A DNA stretch of 62,500 nt from Sutcliffiella cohnii (GCF_002250055.1 NZ_CP018866.1:4700001-4762500), one strand, 5' to 3'. Positions 20,847 to 33,626 are shown, counted from the stretch's first letter. Program-made: numbers and translations. Notes: generated by a model not told the origin, from the sequence alone.

Positions 20847-21347
20847 ATGAGCAAAGCAGTTGAAATGAAGAAACAAGTAGTTGATGAAATCGCTGCAAAA
20901 CTACGCGAGTCAGTTTCGACAGTTGTAGTAGATTACCGTGGACTAAATGTTGCGGAAGTAACAGAATTACGTAAGCAATTACGGGATGCGGGCATCGACT
21001 TCAAAGTTTACAAAAACACATTAACTCGTCGTGCAGCAGAAGCTGCTGAGTTAGCAGGTCTTAACGATGCATTAACAGGACCAAACGCTATCGCTTTCTC
21101 TAAAGAAGATGTAGTTGCTCCTGCGAAAATCTTAAATGATTTCGCTAAAAAGCATGAAGCGTTAGAAATTAAAGCGGGTGTAATCGAAGGTAATGTTGCT
21201 ACTTTAGAAGAGGTAAAAGCTCTTGCGGAACTTCCGTCTCGCGAAGGTTTACTTTCTATGTTGCTTAGCGTCCTTCAAGCTCCTATTCGTAACCTTGCTC
21301 TTGCAACAAAAGCAGTTGCAGATCAAAAAGAAGAACAAGGCGCATAA
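20847..21347 (+). CDS. rplJ: 50S ribosomal protein L10
   Basis: 166 aa; anchors the L12 dimers to the ribosome stalk. The N-terminal rRNA-binding domain ([33 protein letters not shown]) and the C-terminal helix that carries L12 are present. ATG behind TTAGGAGGTG. The gene lies behind the L10 leader and 67 bases before rplL. Confidence 0.98.
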   Translation: MSKAVEMKKQVVDEIAAKLRESVSTVVVDYRGLNVAEVTELRKQLRDAGIDFKVYKNTLTRRAAEAAELAGLNDALTGPNAIAFSKEDVVAPAKILNDFAKKHEALEIKAGVIEGNVATLEEVKALAELPSREGLLSMLLSVLQAPIRNLALATKAVADQKEEQGA

Positions 21348-21414
21348 TTGTCTTAAAGCAAGTTAACTAGATTTTTTTATAAATGAATCACTTAAAAACA
21401 AGGAGGAAATAACA

Positions 21415-21777
21415 ATGACTAAAGAACAAATCATTGAAGCGGTTAAAAATATGACTGTTTTAGAATTAAATGACTTAGTAAAAGCAATCGAAGAAGAGTT
21501 TGGTGTAACTGCTGCAGCTCCTGTAGCTGTTGCTGCTGCTGGTGCTGGTGAAGCTGCTGCAGAGCAAACTGAATTTGACGTAGTACTTGAATCTGCTGGT
21601 GGACAAAAAATCAAAGTTATCAAAGTAGTACGTGAAATCACTGGTTTAGGATTAAAAGAAGCTAAAGAATTAGTAGACAACACTCCTAAAGCTCTTAAAG
21701 AAGGCGTATCTAAAGAAGAAGCTGAAGAAATGAAAGCTAAACTTGAAGAAGTTGGAGCTTCTGTAGAAGTTAAGTAA
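21415..21777 (+). CDS. rplL: 50S ribosomal protein L7/L12
   Basis: 120 aa stalk protein that recruits translational GTPases. The N-terminal dimerisation helices are followed by the Ala-rich hinge ([21 protein letters not shown]) and the C-terminal domain with [19 protein letters not shown]. It is present as multiple dimers on L10. An excellent AAGGAGG precedes it, and a terminator follows at once. Confidence 0.98.
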   Translation: MTKEQIIEAVKNMTVLELNDLVKAIEEEFGVTAAAPVAVAAAGAGEAAAEQTEFDVVLESAGGQKIKVIKVVREITGLGLKEAKELVDNTPKALKEGVSKEEAEEMKAKLEEVGASVEVK

Positions 21778-21784
21778 TAACAAA

Positions 21785-21815
21785 AAGCTCGCTATTAATT
21801 TAGCGGGCTTTTTTT
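21785..21815 (+). terminator. terminator of rplJ-rplL
   Basis: AAGCTCGCTA pairs with TAGCGGGCTT (one G-U pair), followed by T7. Nearly the same hairpin recurs at 58255 and 60325. Confidence 0.88.
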
Positions 21816-21922
21816 ATGTATATAAATGTGTAAGATTAATGGGAATAAGACATAATAATAAAGTTGCTAATTTTTATGTTGTCTTATTGCATTTACATTG
21901 AGAAAAAGGAGGGTAAATACAA

Positions 21923-22528
21923 TTGAGTAATCACTATTATTCAGAAAATCCAACGGTCGAAAGTGACAGAAAAACTTGGGAGTACAAGTTGAGAGATTTT
22001 ACTTTAAGTTTTACAACTGACGCTGGTGTGTTTTCAAAGAATGAAATTGATTTCGGTTCAAAGGTGTTGATCGAAGCGTTTGAAATGCCGTTGGTAGAGG
22101 GAGATGTATTAGATGTAGGTTGTGGCTATGGACCTATTGGCATAACTTTGGCGAAACAGTTTCAGGATAGACTCATTAAAATGGTAGATGTAAATGAGAG
22201 AGCGTTACAATTAGCGAAACAAAACGCGGTTCAAAACGAAGTTGATAATATAGAAATAAAGAAAAGCGATGCTTTAAAAGGTTTAGAAAAGAGCGACACT
22301 TTTGCAGCTATTTTAACAAATCCACCTATTCGGGCTGGGAAAAAAGTTGTGCATGAAATTTTAGAAACTTCTTATGAACACTTAGTGAACGGAGGGGAAT
22401 TGTGGGTAGTTATTCAAAAGAAGCAAGGAGCTCCCTCGGCTATAGATAAATTAAATGAAGTTTTTGAAGAAGTCGAAGTGGTTTTGAAGAAAAAAGGTTA
22501 TTATATCATAAAATCAAAAAAAGGTTGA
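21923..22528 (+). CDS. ybxB: class I SAM-dependent methyltransferase YbxB (RsmC-like)
   Basis: 201 aa, TTG start 9 bases after AAAAAGGAGGG. Motif I is VLDVGCGYGPIGI (residues about 56-68), and the NPP motif TNPPIRAGK (about 134-142) points to base N-methylation of rRNA, as in RsmC, which methylates G1207 of 16S. The substrate in Bacillus is not certain. It lies between rplL and rpoB exactly as in B. subtilis. Confidence 0.9.
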   Translation: MSNHYYSENPTVESDRKTWEYKLRDFTLSFTTDAGVFSKNEIDFGSKVLIEAFEMPLVEGDVLDVGCGYGPIGITLAKQFQDRLIKMVDVNERALQLAKQNAVQNEVDNIEIKKSDALKGLEKSDTFAAILTNPPIRAGKKVVHEILETSYEHLVNGGELWVVIQKKQGAPSAIDKLNEVFEEVEVVLKKKGYYIIKSKKG

Positions 22529-22553
22529 CGACTTTTTTTACTTGTGGTAGCAT
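22525..22553 (+). promoter_or_regulatory. probable rpoB promoter
   Basis: TTGACG (22525-22530), 17 bp, TAGCAT (22548-22553) with an extended -10 TGG. It overlaps the ybxB stop codon. A second, weaker candidate is TATAAA at 22609 with no good -35. Confidence 0.5.
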
Positions 22554-22659
22554 TGTTTAATGCCAATATGTATTTTCATGTGTTGTAAAACTTTGCGCAC
22601 TTTTTGTGTATAAATTTAGTACATATGGAAAAGATAGTAAAATCAATAGAGCGTTAAGT

Positions 22660-22698
22660 AAAAATGTGGTTTTCTATTAGAAGCCATTTTTCTTTTTT
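22660..22698 (+). terminator. terminator or attenuator in the rpoB leader
   Basis: AAAAATG(T)GGTTTTCT ... AGAAGCCATTTTT folds into a long stem with small bulges, followed by CTTTTTT. It lies about 100 bases downstream of the probable promoter and 75 before rpoB, so it may end ybxB transcripts or attenuate rpoBC. Confidence 0.55.
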
Positions 22699-22772
22699 AG
22701 CATTTATTAGTTTTATTGCTAAAAATAATAGTAGTATTCCATCAATTACGCTAGATACGAGGGGTGAATCAG

Positions 22773-25700
22773 TTGACAGGTCAACTAGTTCAATACGGAC
22801 GACACCGCCAACGCAGAAGTTATGCTCGCATTAGTGAAGTGTTAGAATTACCAAATTTAATTGAGATTCAAACTTCATCTTACCAATGGTTCTTAGATGA
22901 AGGCTTAAGAGAAATGTTTCACGATATTTCTCCTATTGAAGATTTCACTGGAAATCTATCATTAGAATTTATTGATTATAGCCTTGGAGAGCCGAAATAT
23001 CCAGTAGATGAATCGAAGGAAAGAGATGTTACATACTCAGCACCTTTACGTGTAAAAGTGCGCCTCATTAATAAAGAAACAGGGGAAGTTAAAGACCAAG
23101 ATGTATTTATGGGCGATTTCCCGTTAATGACGGATACTGGTACGTTTGTAATTAATGGTGCAGAACGTGTTATCGTTTCGCAATTAGTACGTTCACCAAG
23201 TGTTTATTACAATGGGAAAATGGACAAAAACGGGAAAAAGGGCTTTACAGCTACTGTTATCCCAAACCGTGGTGCTTGGTTAGAATATGAGACAGATGCG
23301 AAAGATGTTGTGTACGTTCGTATCGATCGTACTCGTAAACTACCGGTAACGGTTCTTTTGCGTGCGCTAGGATTCGGTTCGGATCAAGAGATTATCGATT
23401 TATTAGGTGATAATGAGTATTTACGCAACACGCTTGATAAAGATAATACAGAAAGTACGGAAAAAGCGCTACTAGAAATCTATGAGCGTTTACGTCCAGG
23501 TGAACCACCAACAGTTGAGAACGCAAAAAGTTTGTTAGAATCAAGATTCTTCGATCCAAAACGATATGACTTAGCAAGTGTTGGTCGTTACAAAATCAAC
23601 AAAAAGCTTCATATAAAAAACAGATTATTTAATCAAACGTTAGCTGAAACATTAGTTGACCCTGAAACTGGTGAAATTATCGCAGAAAAAGGGACTATGT
23701 TAGATCGCAGAACGTTAGATCGTATCCTACCTTACTTAGAAAACGGTATTGGATTAGTTTCGTTCCATCCATCTGGCGGTGTTGTTGAAGAGGAAGTTGC
23801 TCTTCAATCAATTAAGATTTATGCACCAAGTGATGCTGATGGAGAAAAGGAAATTAATGTAATCGGAAATGGGTTTATCGAGGAAAACGTTAAACATATT
23901 TCTGCATCAGATATTATTGCTTCTATTAGTTATTTCTTTAATTTACTACATCAAGTTGGAGATACAGATGATATTGACCATTTAGGTAACCGTCGTTTAC
24001 GTTCTGTTGGTGAACTTTTACAGAACCAGTTTAGAATTGGGTTATCCAGAATGGAGCGTGTAGTACGTGAAAGAATGTCTATTCAAGACACAAACACGAT
24101 TACTCCGCAGCAGTTAATTAATATTCGTCCTGTTATCGCATCTATTAAAGAGTTTTTCGGAAGCTCTCAGCTTTCACAATTCATGGACCAAACAAACCCA
24201 CTTGCAGAATTAACACATAAGAGAAGATTGTCTGCTTTAGGACCAGGTGGTTTAACTCGTGAACGTGCTGGATTTGAGGTTCGTGATGTTCACTATTCTC
24301 ACTACGGTCGTATGTGTCCGATCGAAACTCCAGAGGGTCCAAACATCGGGTTAATAAACTCGTTATCTTCTTTTGCAAAGGTAAACAAGTTTGGATTTAT
24401 TGAAACTCCTTACCGTAAGGTTGATCCGGAGACTGGTAAAGTAACTTCGCAAATCGACTACTTAACAGCAGATGAGGAAGATAATTACGTTGTAGCCCAA
24501 GCAAACGTACTGCTAGGTGACGATGGATCTTTCTTAGATGAAAATGTAGTAGCTCGTTTCCGTGGTGAAAACACAGTAGTAAAACGCGAACGAATTGACT
24601 ACATGGACGTTTCTCCTAAGCAGGTAGTTTCTGCTGCAACGGCTTGTATCCCGTTCTTAGAGAATGACGACTCAAACCGTGCATTAATGGGAGCGAACAT
24701 GCAACGTCAAGCAGTTCCTTTACTAAATCCAGAGTCACCAATTGTTGGTACTGGGATGGAGCATGTATCTGCAAGAGATTCAGGTGCTGCAGTAATCTGT
24801 AAATATCCTGGAATTGTAGAGCGTGTTGAGGCTCGTGAAGTTCATGTTCGTCGTATCGAAGAGGTAGACGGACAAAAAGTAAAAGGTAATTTAGATAAAT
24901 ATCGCTTACAAAAGTTCATCCGTTCGAACCAAGGTACTTGCTATAACCAACGCCCAATCGTAGCAGTAGGCAATGAAGTGGTAAAAGGAGAAATCCTCGC
25001 TGACGGCCCATCTATGCAATTAGGGGAACTTGCTCTTGGTAGAAACGTAATGGTTGCATTCATGACATGGGATGGTTACAACTATGAGGATGCTATCATT
25101 ATGAGTGAACGCCTTGTAAAAGATGATGTATATACTTCTGTTCATATTGAAGAGTATGAGTCTGAGTCCCGTGATACGAAGCTTGGACCAGAAGAAATTA
25201 CAAGAGATATTCCTAACGTAGGGGAAGATGCATTAAAGAATTTAGATGAGCGCGGAATTATTCGCATCGGTGCAGAGGTAAAGGATGGCGATCTATTAGT
25301 AGGTAAAGTAACTCCTAAAGGTGTAACGGAACTTACTGCAGAAGAAAGACTTTTACATGCAATCTTTGGTGAAAAAGCTCGTGAAGTTCGTGATACATCT
25401 CTACGTGTACCACATGGTGGTGGAGGAATCGTTCTAGATGTAAAAGTGTTTAATCGTGAAGATGGAGATGAACTACCTCCAGGAGTTAATCAACTAGTTC
25501 GTGTCTACATCGTTCAGAAGCGTAAGATTTCCGAAGGTGACAAAATGGCTGGACGACATGGTAACAAAGGGGTTATTTCCCGCATCTTACCAGAAGAAGA
25601 TATGCCATATTTACCGGACGGAACACCTGTTGACATCATGTTAAACCCATTAGGAGTTCCATCTCGTATGAATATCGGTCAGGTGCTAGAGCTTCACTTA

Positions 25701-26327
25701 GGAATGGCAGCTCGTAGACTTGGAATTCATGTAGCATCTCCTGTATTTGATGGTGCAACGGAGGACGATGTTTGGAGTACGTTAGAAGAAGCAGGAATGG
25801 CGCGTGATGCGAAGACTGTTCTTTACGATGGAAGAACTGGTGAAGCGTTCGATAATCGTGTTTCTGTAGGAATTATGTATATGATTAAGTTAGCCCACAT
25901 GGTTGACGATAAATTACATGCTCGTTCCACTGGCCCGTACTCATTAGTTACGCAACAGCCGCTTGGTGGTAAAGCACAATTTGGTGGTCAGCGTTTTGGT
26001 GAGATGGAGGTTTGGGCACTTGAAGCTTACGGTGCAGCTTATACACTTCAAGAAATCTTGACAGTTAAGTCGGATGATGTTGTAGGACGTGTTAAGACTT
26101 ACGAAGCGATCGTTAAAGGTGAGAATGTACCTGAACCAGGAGTACCAGAATCATTCAAAGTATTAATCAAAGAACTTCAAAGTTTAGGAATGGATGTTAA
26201 AATCCTATCTGGAGACGATGAAGAGATTGAAATGCGTGACTTAGAAGATGATGAAGATCCTTCTTCTGAAAGCTTAAATGTAAACGCAAATGAAGAAGAA
26301 GTAAAAGAAACAGTAGTGAAAGAATAG
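22773..26327 (+). CDS. rpoB: RNA polymerase beta subunit
   Basis: 1184 aa from TTG 22773, the start that gives [20 protein letters not shown] as in B. subtilis; a GTG at 22764 inside the ribosome binding region would add three residues. The rifampicin region [30 protein letters not shown] has the usual sensitive residues. The catalytic-loop region [19 protein letters not shown] is present. The acidic C-terminal tail varies between species. Confidence 0.97.
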   Translation: MTGQLVQYGRHRQRRSYARISEVLELPNLIEIQTSSYQWFLDEGLREMFHDISPIEDFTGNLSLEFIDYSLGEPKYPVDESKERDVTYSAPLRVKVRLINKETGEVKDQDVFMGDFPLMTDTGTFVINGAERVIVSQLVRSPSVYYNGKMDKNGKKGFTATVIPNRGAWLEYETDAKDVVYVRIDRTRKLPVTVLLRALGFGSDQEIIDLLGDNEYLRNTLDKDNTESTEKALLEIYERLRPGEPPTVENAKSLLESRFFDPKRYDLASVGRYKINKKLHIKNRLFNQTLAETLVDPETGEIIAEKGTMLDRRTLDRILPYLENGIGLVSFHPSGGVVEEEVALQSIKIYAPSDADGEKEINVIGNGFIEENVKHISASDIIASISYFFNLLHQVGDTDDIDHLGNRRLRSVGELLQNQFRIGLSRMERVVRERMSIQDTNTITPQQLINIRPVIASIKEFFGSSQLSQFMDQTNPLAELTHKRRLSALGPGGLTRERAGFEVRDVHYSHYGRMCPIETPEGPNIGLINSLSSFAKVNKFGFIETPYRKVDPETGKVTSQIDYLTADEEDNYVVAQANVLLGDDGSFLDENVVARFRGENTVVKRERIDYMDVSPKQVVSAATACIPFLENDDSNRALMGANMQRQAVPLLNPESPIVGTGMEHVSARDSGAAVICKYPGIVERVEAREVHVRRIEEVDGQKVKGNLDKYRLQKFIRSNQGTCYNQRPIVAVGNEVVKGEILADGPSMQLGELALGRNVMVAFMTWDGYNYEDAIIMSERLVKDDVYTSVHIEEYESESRDTKLGPEEITRDIPNVGEDALKNLDERGIIRIGAEVKDGDLLVGKVTPKGVTELTAEERLLHAIFGEKAREVRDTSLRVPHGGGGIVLDVKVFNREDGDELPPGVNQLVRVYIVQKRKISEGDKMAGRHGNKGVISRILPEEDMPYLPDGTPVDIMLNPLGVPSRMNIGQVLELHLGMAARRLGIHVASPVFDGATEDDVWSTLEEAGMARDAKTVLYDGRTGEAFDNRVSVGIMYMIKLAHMVDDKLHARSTGPYSLVTQQPLGGKAQFGGQRFGEMEVWALEAYGAAYTLQEILTVKSDDVVGRVKTYEAIVKGENVPEPGVPESFKVLIKELQSLGMDVKILSGDDEEIEMRDLEDDEDPSSESLNVNANEEEVKETVVKE

Positions 26328-26378
26328 TGCTGACAGGCATTTGGGTAAAACCTGTATACTATAAGGGAGGTAGGCCCC

Positions 26379-29300
26379 TTGCTAGATGTTAATAACTTTG
26401 AATATATGAAGATAGGTTTAGCTTCTCCGGATAAGATCAGATCATGGTCTTTCGGAGAAGTAAAAAAACCGGAAACAATCAACTATCGTACACTTAAGCC
26501 TGAAAAAGACGGCTTATTTTGCGAAAGAATATTCGGTCCAACAAAGGACTGGGAGTGTCACTGTGGTAAGTATAAGCGTGTCCGTTATAAAGGAGTAGTT
26601 TGTGATCGTTGTGGAGTTGAAGTAACGAGACAAAAAGTACGCCGTGAGCGTATGGGGCATATTGAGCTTGCAGCACCTGTATCACACATTTGGTATTTCA
26701 AAGGAATCCCAAGTAGAATGGGTCTTGTTCTAGATATGTCACCGCGTGCGCTGGAAGAAGTAATTTATTTTGCTTCTTACGTTGTAACGGAAACGGGAGA
26801 TACACCACTCGAGAAAAAGCAATTGCTTTCAGAAAAGGAATATCGTGCGTATCGTGAAAAATACGGGCAAACTTTCCAAGCTTCTATGGGAGCAGAAGCA
26901 ATTCGAAAACTTTTATCTGATATCGATTTAGAAAAAGAAGTAGATACATTAAAAGAAGAATTAAAAACTGCACAAGGACAAAGACGTACAAGAGCAATCA
27001 AGCGCCTTGAAGTTTTAGAGTCATTTAGAGGGTCTGGTAATGAACCTTCATGGATGATTTTAGATGTTCTGCCGGTAATTCCACCAGAACTTCGTCCGAT
27101 GGTACAGTTAGATGGTGGTCGTTTTGCAACTTCTGATTTAAACGATCTATATCGCCGTGTTATTAACAGAAACAATCGTTTAAAACGTTTGTTAGATCTT
27201 GGTGCGCCAAGCATTATCGTTCAAAACGAAAAGCGTATGCTTCAAGAGGCGGTTGACGCACTAATTGATAACGGTAGACGTGGGCGTCCTGTTACTGGAC
27301 CGGGTAACCGTCCATTGAAATCCCTATCACATATGTTAAAAGGGAAACAAGGTCGTTTCCGTCAAAACTTATTAGGTAAACGTGTTGACTACTCTGGACG
27401 TTCTGTTATCGTCGTTGGTCCGAACTTAAAAATGTATCAATGTGGTCTTCCAAAAGAGATGGCACTTGAACTATTTAAGCCTTTCGTTATGAAAGAGCTA
27501 GTTGAAAGAGGACTTGCGCATAACATTAAGAGTGCAAAACGAAAAATCGAAAGAGTTCAACCTGAAGTTTGGGATGTATTAGAGAGTGTTATTAAAGAAC
27601 ACCCGGTTCTACTAAACCGTGCTCCAACGTTACATAGACTTGGAATTCAGGCATTCGAACCTACATTAGTAGAAGGTCGTGCGATTCGTTTGCATCCGTT
27701 AGTATGTACAGCTTACAACGCTGACTTCGACGGTGACCAAATGGCTGTTCACGTACCTCTATCTGCAGAAGCGCAAGCAGAAGCACGTATCCTAATGTTA
27801 GCTGCTCAAAACATCCTTAACCCTAAAGATGGAAAACCTGTTGTTACTCCTTCTCAAGATATGGTTTTAGGTAACTATTACTTAACTCTTGAAAGAGAAG
27901 GTGCAGTAGGGGAAGGTATGGTGTTTAAAGATGTAAATGAAGCACTAATTGCATACCAAAACGGATATGTACATTTACATTCACGTGTCGCAGTTCACGC
28001 AGGATCTTTAACGAACGAAACGTTTACTGAAGAACAAAGAAGAAAACTTATCGTTACAACTGTTGGAAAAATGATCTTTAATGAAATTTTACCAACGTCG
28101 TTCCCATACATTAATGAGCCTACTCAATATAACTTGGAAAAAGAAACACCATCTAAGTACTTCATTGAGCCGGGAGTAAATGTGAGAGAATTTATTGTGG
28201 CACAACCGCTAATCGATCCATTTAAAAAGAAAATTTTAGGTAATATCATTGCAGAGGTATTTAAGCGTTTCAAAATTACTGAAACATCAAAAATGCTTGA
28301 TAGAATGAAAAACCTAGGATTTAGATACTCGACAAAAGCTGGTATTACAGTTGGTGTGGCTGATATCGTAGTATTGAAAGAAAAAGAAGAAATTTTAACA
28401 GAAGCACAAACAAAAGTAGACACTGTTCTTAAGCAGTTCCGCCGTGGTTTAATTACGGAAGAAGAGCGTTATGATCGTGTAATTGCCATCTGGAGTGCTG
28501 CAAAGGATAATATTCAAGGTAAGCTAATGGCTTCCTTACCAAGTCTAAACCATATCTTTATGATGAGTGACTCTGGTGCCCGTGGTAACGCATCTAACTT
28601 TACACAGTTAGCTGGTATGCGTGGACTTATGGCAAACCCATCTGGTCGTATTATTGAGTTACCGATTAAATCTAGTTTCCGTGAAGGTTTAACCGTATTA
28701 GAGTACTTTATCTCTACCCACGGGGCTCGTAAAGGTCTAGCAGATACAGCGTTAAAAACAGCCGACTCTGGTTACTTAACTCGTCGTCTTGTTGATGTGG
28801 CGCAAGATGTAATCGTTCGTGAAGAAGACTGTGGTACAGACCGTGGTTTAGAAGTATCTTCTCTAAAGGATGGTACAGAGGTAGTAGAAAAACTAGAAGA
28901 ACGACTAATCGGTCGTTATGCTAGAAAAAATGTTAAACACCCAGAGACAGGTGAAATACTTGTTGAAGAAAACGGCTTAATAACTGAAGATATCGCTAAA
29001 ATTATTGTAGATGCAGGTATTGAAACTACTTGGATTCGTTCCGTATTCACTTGTAACACAAGACACGGTGTTTGTAAGAAATGTTATGGACGTAATTTAG
29101 CGACTGGTTTAGAAGTAGAAGTTGGGGAAGCTGTCGGAATTATAGCGGCTCAATCCATCGGAGAACCAGGAACTCAGCTTACAATGCGTACGTTCCATAC
29201 AGGTGGGGTAGCAGGAGACGATATCACACAAGGTTTACCGCGTATTCAAGAGTTATTTGAAGCTCGTAACCCGAAAGGTCAAGCAGTTATTTCTGAAATT

Positions 29301-29972
29301 TCAGGAGTTGTAACAGCGATAAATGAAGGTCGCGATCGTCAACAGGAGATTGTTGTCCAAGGTGAAGTAGAAACTAGAACGTATACTGCACCGTATACAG
29401 CAAGATTAAAGGTTGCTGTTAACAGTGAAGTAGAGCGCGGACAGGTGCTTACAGAAGGTTCTATCGATCCGAAAGAGCTACTAAGAGTAAAAGATATGAA
29501 CGCAGTTCAAGAATATTTACTTTTAGAAGTACAAAAAGTTTATCGTATGCAAGGGGTAGAAATAGGAGATAAACACGTAGAGGTAATGGTTCGCCAAATG
29601 CTTCGTAAAGTACGTGTTATCGACGCGGGAGATACAGATGTATTACCTGGAACTCTGCTCGACATTCACCAATTTACAGATGCAAATGAAAAAGTATTAC
29701 TAGAAGGTCGTATACCAGCAATTGGTCGCCCTGTATTACTAGGTATTACAAAAGCATCTCTTGAAACTGATTCATTCTTATCTGCTGCATCATTCCAAGA
29801 AACAACTCGTGTCCTAACAGATGCTGCAATTAAAGGTAAGCGCGATGAATTATTAGGATTAAAGGAAAATGTAATTATTGGTAAATTAGTACCTGCAGGA
29901 ACAGGGATGAATCGTTACCGTAAATTTGAATTATCAAAGCAAACGGACGAAGAAGCAGTTCCGGCTGAATAA
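26379..29972 (+). CDS. rpoC: RNA polymerase beta' subunit
   Basis: 1197 aa, TTG start giving [24 protein letters not shown], standard for Bacillus. The N-terminal zinc ribbon is [20 protein letters not shown]. The active-site motif [12 protein letters not shown] binds the catalytic magnesium. The second zinc site, CGTDRG ... [13 protein letters not shown], and the bridge/trigger helices around [20 protein letters not shown] and [13 protein letters not shown] are intact. It lies 51 bases after rpoB. Confidence 0.98.
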   Translation: MLDVNNFEYMKIGLASPDKIRSWSFGEVKKPETINYRTLKPEKDGLFCERIFGPTKDWECHCGKYKRVRYKGVVCDRCGVEVTRQKVRRERMGHIELAAPVSHIWYFKGIPSRMGLVLDMSPRALEEVIYFASYVVTETGDTPLEKKQLLSEKEYRAYREKYGQTFQASMGAEAIRKLLSDIDLEKEVDTLKEELKTAQGQRRTRAIKRLEVLESFRGSGNEPSWMILDVLPVIPPELRPMVQLDGGRFATSDLNDLYRRVINRNNRLKRLLDLGAPSIIVQNEKRMLQEAVDALIDNGRRGRPVTGPGNRPLKSLSHMLKGKQGRFRQNLLGKRVDYSGRSVIVVGPNLKMYQCGLPKEMALELFKPFVMKELVERGLAHNIKSAKRKIERVQPEVWDVLESVIKEHPVLLNRAPTLHRLGIQAFEPTLVEGRAIRLHPLVCTAYNADFDGDQMAVHVPLSAEAQAEARILMLAAQNILNPKDGKPVVTPSQDMVLGNYYLTLEREGAVGEGMVFKDVNEALIAYQNGYVHLHSRVAVHAGSLTNETFTEEQRRKLIVTTVGKMIFNEILPTSFPYINEPTQYNLEKETPSKYFIEPGVNVREFIVAQPLIDPFKKKILGNIIAEVFKRFKITETSKMLDRMKNLGFRYSTKAGITVGVADIVVLKEKEEILTEAQTKVDTVLKQFRRGLITEEERYDRVIAIWSAAKDNIQGKLMASLPSLNHIFMMSDSGARGNASNFTQLAGMRGLMANPSGRIIELPIKSSFREGLTVLEYFISTHGARKGLADTALKTADSGYLTRRLVDVAQDVIVREEDCGTDRGLEVSSLKDGTEVVEKLEERLIGRYARKNVKHPETGEILVEENGLITEDIAKIIVDAGIETTWIRSVFTCNTRHGVCKKCYGRNLATGLEVEVGEAVGIIAAQSIGEPGTQLTMRTFHTGGVAGDDITQGLPRIQELFEARNPKGQAVISEISGVVTAINEGRDRQQEIVVQGEVETRTYTAPYTARLKVAVNSEVERGQVLTEGSIDPKELLRVKDMNAVQEYLLLEVQKVYRMQGVEIGDKHVEVMVRQMLRKVRVIDAGDTDVLPGTLLDIHQFTDANEKVLLEGRIPAIGRPVLLGITKASLETDSFLSAASFQETTRVLTDAAIKGKRDELLGLKENVIIGKLVPAGTGMNRYRKFELSKQTDEEAVPAE

Positions 29973-29979
29973 ATAAAGT

Positions 29980-30014
29980 GATTGTCGGGCGGATCTCGCC
30001 CGGCAATCTATTTT
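29980..30014 (+). terminator. hairpin after rpoC
   Basis: GATTGTCGGGCG (29980-29991) pairs with CGCCCGGCAATC (29997-30008) over 12 bp, with TATTTT behind. The stem is very stable, but the T-run is short and broken, so it may be a weak terminator or a 3' stabiliser. Confidence 0.55.
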
Positions 30015-30089
30015 AAAGAATAACTAATAGAAAGTGAGAGTATATAATATGCACTCAACTTCTTATTATGATTTTTCTTTTAAATAAAG

Positions 30090-30118
30090 TTGACTTTTAA
30101 AAACAAAGGTGATAATAT
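30090..30118 (+). promoter_or_regulatory. promoter of rplGB and the str operon
   Basis: TTGACT (30090-30095), 17 bp, TAATAT (30113-30118), 45 bp before rplGB. Confidence 0.65.
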
Positions 30119-30162
30119 AGCAAAGGTGCTTATATAACCTGTTGCTTTGGAGGATATATTAT

Positions 30163-30411
30163 ATGTCTTATGAAAAAGTAATGCAGGCTACGAACTTCAT
30201 TGTTGGTACAAAACAATCAGTGAAGGCGCTGAAAGCAGGAACAGCTAGAGAAGTAGTTATTGCAGATGATGCTGATGTGAAAGTTACACAAAAAGTCATC
30301 CAAACTGCAATAGAGCATAACGTGCCTATCACAAAAGTAGATTCTATGAAAAAGCTTGGCAAAGCTTGTGGAATTGAAGTGGGAGCTTCTGCTGTTGCAA
30401 TCATTAAATAA
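30163..30411 (+). CDS. rplGB: L7Ae-family K-turn-binding protein (YbxF/RplGB)
   Basis: 82 aa. The start ATG 30163 is set by TTGGAGG upstream and by [26 protein letters not shown]; a TTG 21 bases earlier lies in the binding site. The ending [20 protein letters not shown] is the RNA-binding signature of the L7Ae family. The B. subtilis protein binds kink-turn RNA and associates with ribosomes. It heads the str operon, as in relatives. Confidence 0.93.
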   Translation: MSYEKVMQATNFIVGTKQSVKALKAGTAREVVIADDADVKVTQKVIQTAIEHNVPITKVDSMKKLGKACGIEVGASAVAIIK

Positions 30412-30512
30412 AAACTGTTTTTGTGCTTTTAAACACAAAGACTTTGTTTTTTAATTTAAAATGAACCACCTGGATGTGTGGTCTTAAAAAATTAGGGAGG
30501 AGGAAACAAATA

Positions 30513-30935
30513 ATGCCTACTATTAACCAATTAGTACGTAAAGGACGCGAAAGCAAAACGACTGCTTCTAAGTCACCTGCTTTAAACAAAGGTTATAACA
30601 GCTTTAAAAAAGCTCAAACTAACCTAACGTCTCCGCAAAAGCGTGGAGTTTGTACTCGTGTTGGTACTATGACACCGAAAAAACCAAACTCAGCATTACG
30701 TAAATATGCTCGTGTACGTTTAACTAACGGTATCGAGGTAACTGCTTATATCCCAGGTATCGGGCACAACCTACAAGAGCACAGTGTTGTGTTAATCCGT
30801 GGAGGTCGTGTAAAAGACTTACCGGGGGTACGTTACCATATCGTACGTGGTGCACTTGACACTGCTGGAGTTAACAACCGTATGCAAGGTCGTTCTAAGT
30901 ACGGAGCAAAAAGACCTAAAGCTGCTAAGAAATAA
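30513..30935 (+). CDS. rpsL: 30S ribosomal protein S12
   Basis: 140 aa; lies at the decoding centre and affects accuracy. The loop [19 protein letters not shown] holds the lysine (TPKKPNS) whose change gives streptomycin resistance; it is the sensitive type here. [13 protein letters not shown] is the second conserved loop. ATG 30513 follows GGGAGGAGG. Confidence 0.98.
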   Translation: MPTINQLVRKGRESKTTASKSPALNKGYNSFKKAQTNLTSPQKRGVCTRVGTMTPKKPNSALRKYARVRLTNGIEVTAYIPGIGHNLQEHSVVLIRGGRVKDLPGVRYHIVRGALDTAGVNNRMQGRSKYGAKRPKAAKK

Positions 30936-30977
30936 TATTAAAACATACAAGAATATCGCTTGAAAGGAGGAAATACT

Positions 30978-31448
30978 ATGCCACGTAAAGGCCCAGTTGC
31001 GAAAAGAGACGTGTTACCAGATCCACTTTATAATTCAAAGTTAGTTACTCGTTTAATTAACAAAATGATGATCGATGGAAAAAGAGGTAAGTCTCAAGCA
31101 ATCATCTATAATGCATTCAAACTAGTAAGCGAGCGTTCTGGTAAAGATGCAATGGAAGTGTTCGAACAAGCACTTAAAAACATCATGCCAGTTCTTGAAG
31201 TGAGAGCTCGTCGTGTTGGTGGTGCAAACTACCAAGTACCAGTTGAGGTGCGTCCTGAGCGCCGTATCACATTAGGTCTTCGTTATTTAACTAACTACTC
31301 TCGTCTTCGTGGAGAAAAAACGATGGAAGAGCGTTTAGCTAACGAAATCCTAGATGCTGCAAACAACACAGGTGCTTCCGTTAAGAAACGTGAAGACATG
31401 CATAAAATGGCAGAAGCAAACAAAGCGTTTGCTCACTACCGCTGGTAA
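30978..31448 (+). CDS. rpsG: 30S ribosomal protein S7
   Basis: 156 aa; primary 16S-binding protein that organises the 30S head near the E site. [31 protein letters not shown] and [17 protein letters not shown] are typical. ATG behind GAAAGGAGG. It is followed by a long hairpin and fusA. Confidence 0.98.
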   Translation: MPRKGPVAKRDVLPDPLYNSKLVTRLINKMMIDGKRGKSQAIIYNAFKLVSERSGKDAMEVFEQALKNIMPVLEVRARRVGGANYQVPVEVRPERRITLGLRYLTNYSRLRGEKTMEERLANEILDAANNTGASVKKREDMHKMAEANKAFAHYRW

Positions 31449-31463
31449 GATCACATACAAACT

Positions 31464-31498
31464 TAAAGCTGTTACGTGCAATCCGCCTAACAGCTTTA
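31464..31498 (+). other. 11-bp hairpin between rpsG and fusA
   Basis: TAAAGCTGTTA (31464-31474) pairs perfectly with TAACAGCTTTA (31488-31498). No T-run follows, so it is not a terminator. It might be a processing or protein-binding site; in E. coli S7 binds between rpsL and rpsG, a different position. Confidence 0.45.
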
Positions 31499-31547
31499 GG
31501 TATAAAATAATAAAATCTATACTTACTATAGGAAGGAGAAATACCCA

Positions 31548-33626
31548 ATGGCAAGAGAGTTCTCCTTAGAAAAAACGCGTAATATCGGTATCATGGCTCA
31601 CATCGATGCTGGTAAAACAACTACAACTGAGCGTGTTTTATTCTACACTGGACGTATCCATAAAATTGGTGAAACTCATGAAGGTGCTTCTCAAATGGAC
31701 TGGATGGAGCAGGAGCAAGAACGTGGAATCACGATTACATCTGCTGCTACAACAGCTCAATGGAAAGGCCACCGCGTAAACATCATTGACACTCCTGGAC
31801 ACGTAGACTTCACAGTTGAAGTTGAGCGTTCACTACGTGTACTTGATGGTGCGGTTGCAGTTCTAGATGCGCAATCTGGAGTTGAGCCACAAACAGAAAC
31901 TGTTTGGCGTCAAGCAACAACTTACGGAGTACCACGTATCGTATTTGTAAACAAAATGGACAAAATTGGTGCGGATTTCTTATACTCTGTAGGTACAATA
32001 CATGATCGTTTACAAGCGAACGCTCACCCAATCCAATTACCAATTGGTGCAGAAGATCAGTTCAACGGTATTATTGATCTAGTAGAAAATGTTGCGTATT
32101 ACTATGAGGATGATCAAGGGACTCGTACTGAGGCTCGTGAAATCCCTGAAGAATACAAAGAGCAAGCAGAAGAATACCGCAATAGTTTAATCGAAGCGGT
32201 TGCTGAGCTTGATGAAGAATTAATGATGAAATACCTAGAAGGTGAAGAACTAACAATAGATGAAATCAAAGCTGCTATCCGTAAAGGTACAGTAAATGTT
32301 GAATTCTATCCAGTAATTTGTGGTTCTGCCTTCAAAAATAAAGGTGTACAATTAATGTTGGATGCAGTTATCGATTACTTACCAGCACCAACTGATGTAC
32401 CTGCTATTAAAGGTATTATTCCTGATACAGAAGAAGAAGTAATTCGTGAGTCTAGTGACGATGCTCCATTCGCTGCACTAGCATTCAAAGTTATGACTGA
32501 CCCATATGTAGGGAAATTAACATTCTTCCGTGTGTACTCCGGTACATTAAACTCTGGATCTTATGTTATCAACTCTACAAAAGGTAAACGTGAACGTGTA
32601 GGTCGTATCCTACAAATGCACGCAAACACTCGTGAAGAAATCTCCATTGTATATTCTGGAGATATCGCGGCTGCAGTTGGTTTAAAAGATACAACAACTG
32701 GTGACACTCTATGCGATGACAAAAACCTAGTAATTCTAGAGTCTATGGAATTCCCAGAGCCGGTAATTCAGTTGTCTGTTGAACCTAAATCTAAAGCAGA
32801 CCAAGACAAAATGACTACAGCGTTGCAAAAATTACAAGAAGAAGATCCAACATTCCGCGCACATACTGACCCTGAAACAGGTCAAACAATTATCGCTGGT
32901 ATGGGTGAACTTCACTTAGACATTTTAGTAGACCGTATGAAACGTGAATTCAAGGTAGAAGCTAATGTGGGTGCTCCACAAGTTGCTTACCGCGAAACGT
33001 TCCGTGCATCTGCTAAAGTTGAAGGTAAATTCGCTCGTCAATCTGGTGGTCGTGGTCAATTCGGACATGTATGGATTGAATTCGAACCAAACGAAGAAGG
33101 TAAAGGTTTTGAATTCGAAAACAAAATCGTCGGTGGTGTAGTTCCACGTGAATACGTTCCTGCAGTTCAAGCTGGTCTTGAAGATGCTATGGCTAACGGT
33201 GTTCTTGCTGGTTACCCATTAATCGATGTGAAAGCTGCTCTAGTAGATGGATCTTACCATGATGTTGACTCTAGTGAGATGGCGTTTAAAATTGCTGCTT
33301 CTTTAGCTCTTAAAAACGCAGTTTCTAAATGTAACCCAGTAATCTTAGAGCCAGTTATGAAAGTTGAAGTAGTAACACCAGAAGAATATATGGGAGATAT
33401 CATGGGTGGTATCACTGCTCGTCGTGGACGTGTAGAAGGTATGGAAGCTCGTGGTAACGCTCAAGTAGTTCGTGCAATGGTTCCACTTTCTGAAATGTTC
33501 GGTTATGCTACATCATTACGTTCTAATACACAAGGACGCGGTGTGTTCACAATGCATTTCGACCATTATGAAGAAGTACCTAAGTCGATCTCAGAAGAAA
33601 TTATCAAAAAAAATAAAGGTGAATAA
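31548..33626 (+). CDS. fusA: elongation factor G
   Basis: GTPase that drives translocation, 692 aa. The G domain has [13 protein letters not shown] (P-loop), [11 protein letters not shown] (switch I), DTPGHVDF (switch II) and NKMDK. Domains II-V follow; domain IV ([16 protein letters not shown]) enters the decoding site. Full length, ATG behind GAAGGAG. Confidence 0.98.
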   Translation: MAREFSLEKTRNIGIMAHIDAGKTTTTERVLFYTGRIHKIGETHEGASQMDWMEQEQERGITITSAATTAQWKGHRVNIIDTPGHVDFTVEVERSLRVLDGAVAVLDAQSGVEPQTETVWRQATTYGVPRIVFVNKMDKIGADFLYSVGTIHDRLQANAHPIQLPIGAEDQFNGIIDLVENVAYYYEDDQGTRTEAREIPEEYKEQAEEYRNSLIEAVAELDEELMMKYLEGEELTIDEIKAAIRKGTVNVEFYPVICGSAFKNKGVQLMLDAVIDYLPAPTDVPAIKGIIPDTEEEVIRESSDDAPFAALAFKVMTDPYVGKLTFFRVYSGTLNSGSYVINSTKGKRERVGRILQMHANTREEISIVYSGDIAAAVGLKDTTTGDTLCDDKNLVILESMEFPEPVIQLSVEPKSKADQDKMTTALQKLQEEDPTFRAHTDPETGQTIIAGMGELHLDILVDRMKREFKVEANVGAPQVAYRETFRASAKVEGKFARQSGGRGQFGHVWIEFEPNEEGKGFEFENKIVGGVVPREYVPAVQAGLEDAMANGVLAGYPLIDVKAALVDGSYHDVDSSEMAFKIAASLALKNAVSKCNPVILEPVMKVEVVTPEEYMGDIMGGITARRGRVEGMEARGNAQVVRAMVPLSEMFGYATSLRSNTQGRGVFTMHFDHYEEVPKSISEEIIKKNKGE

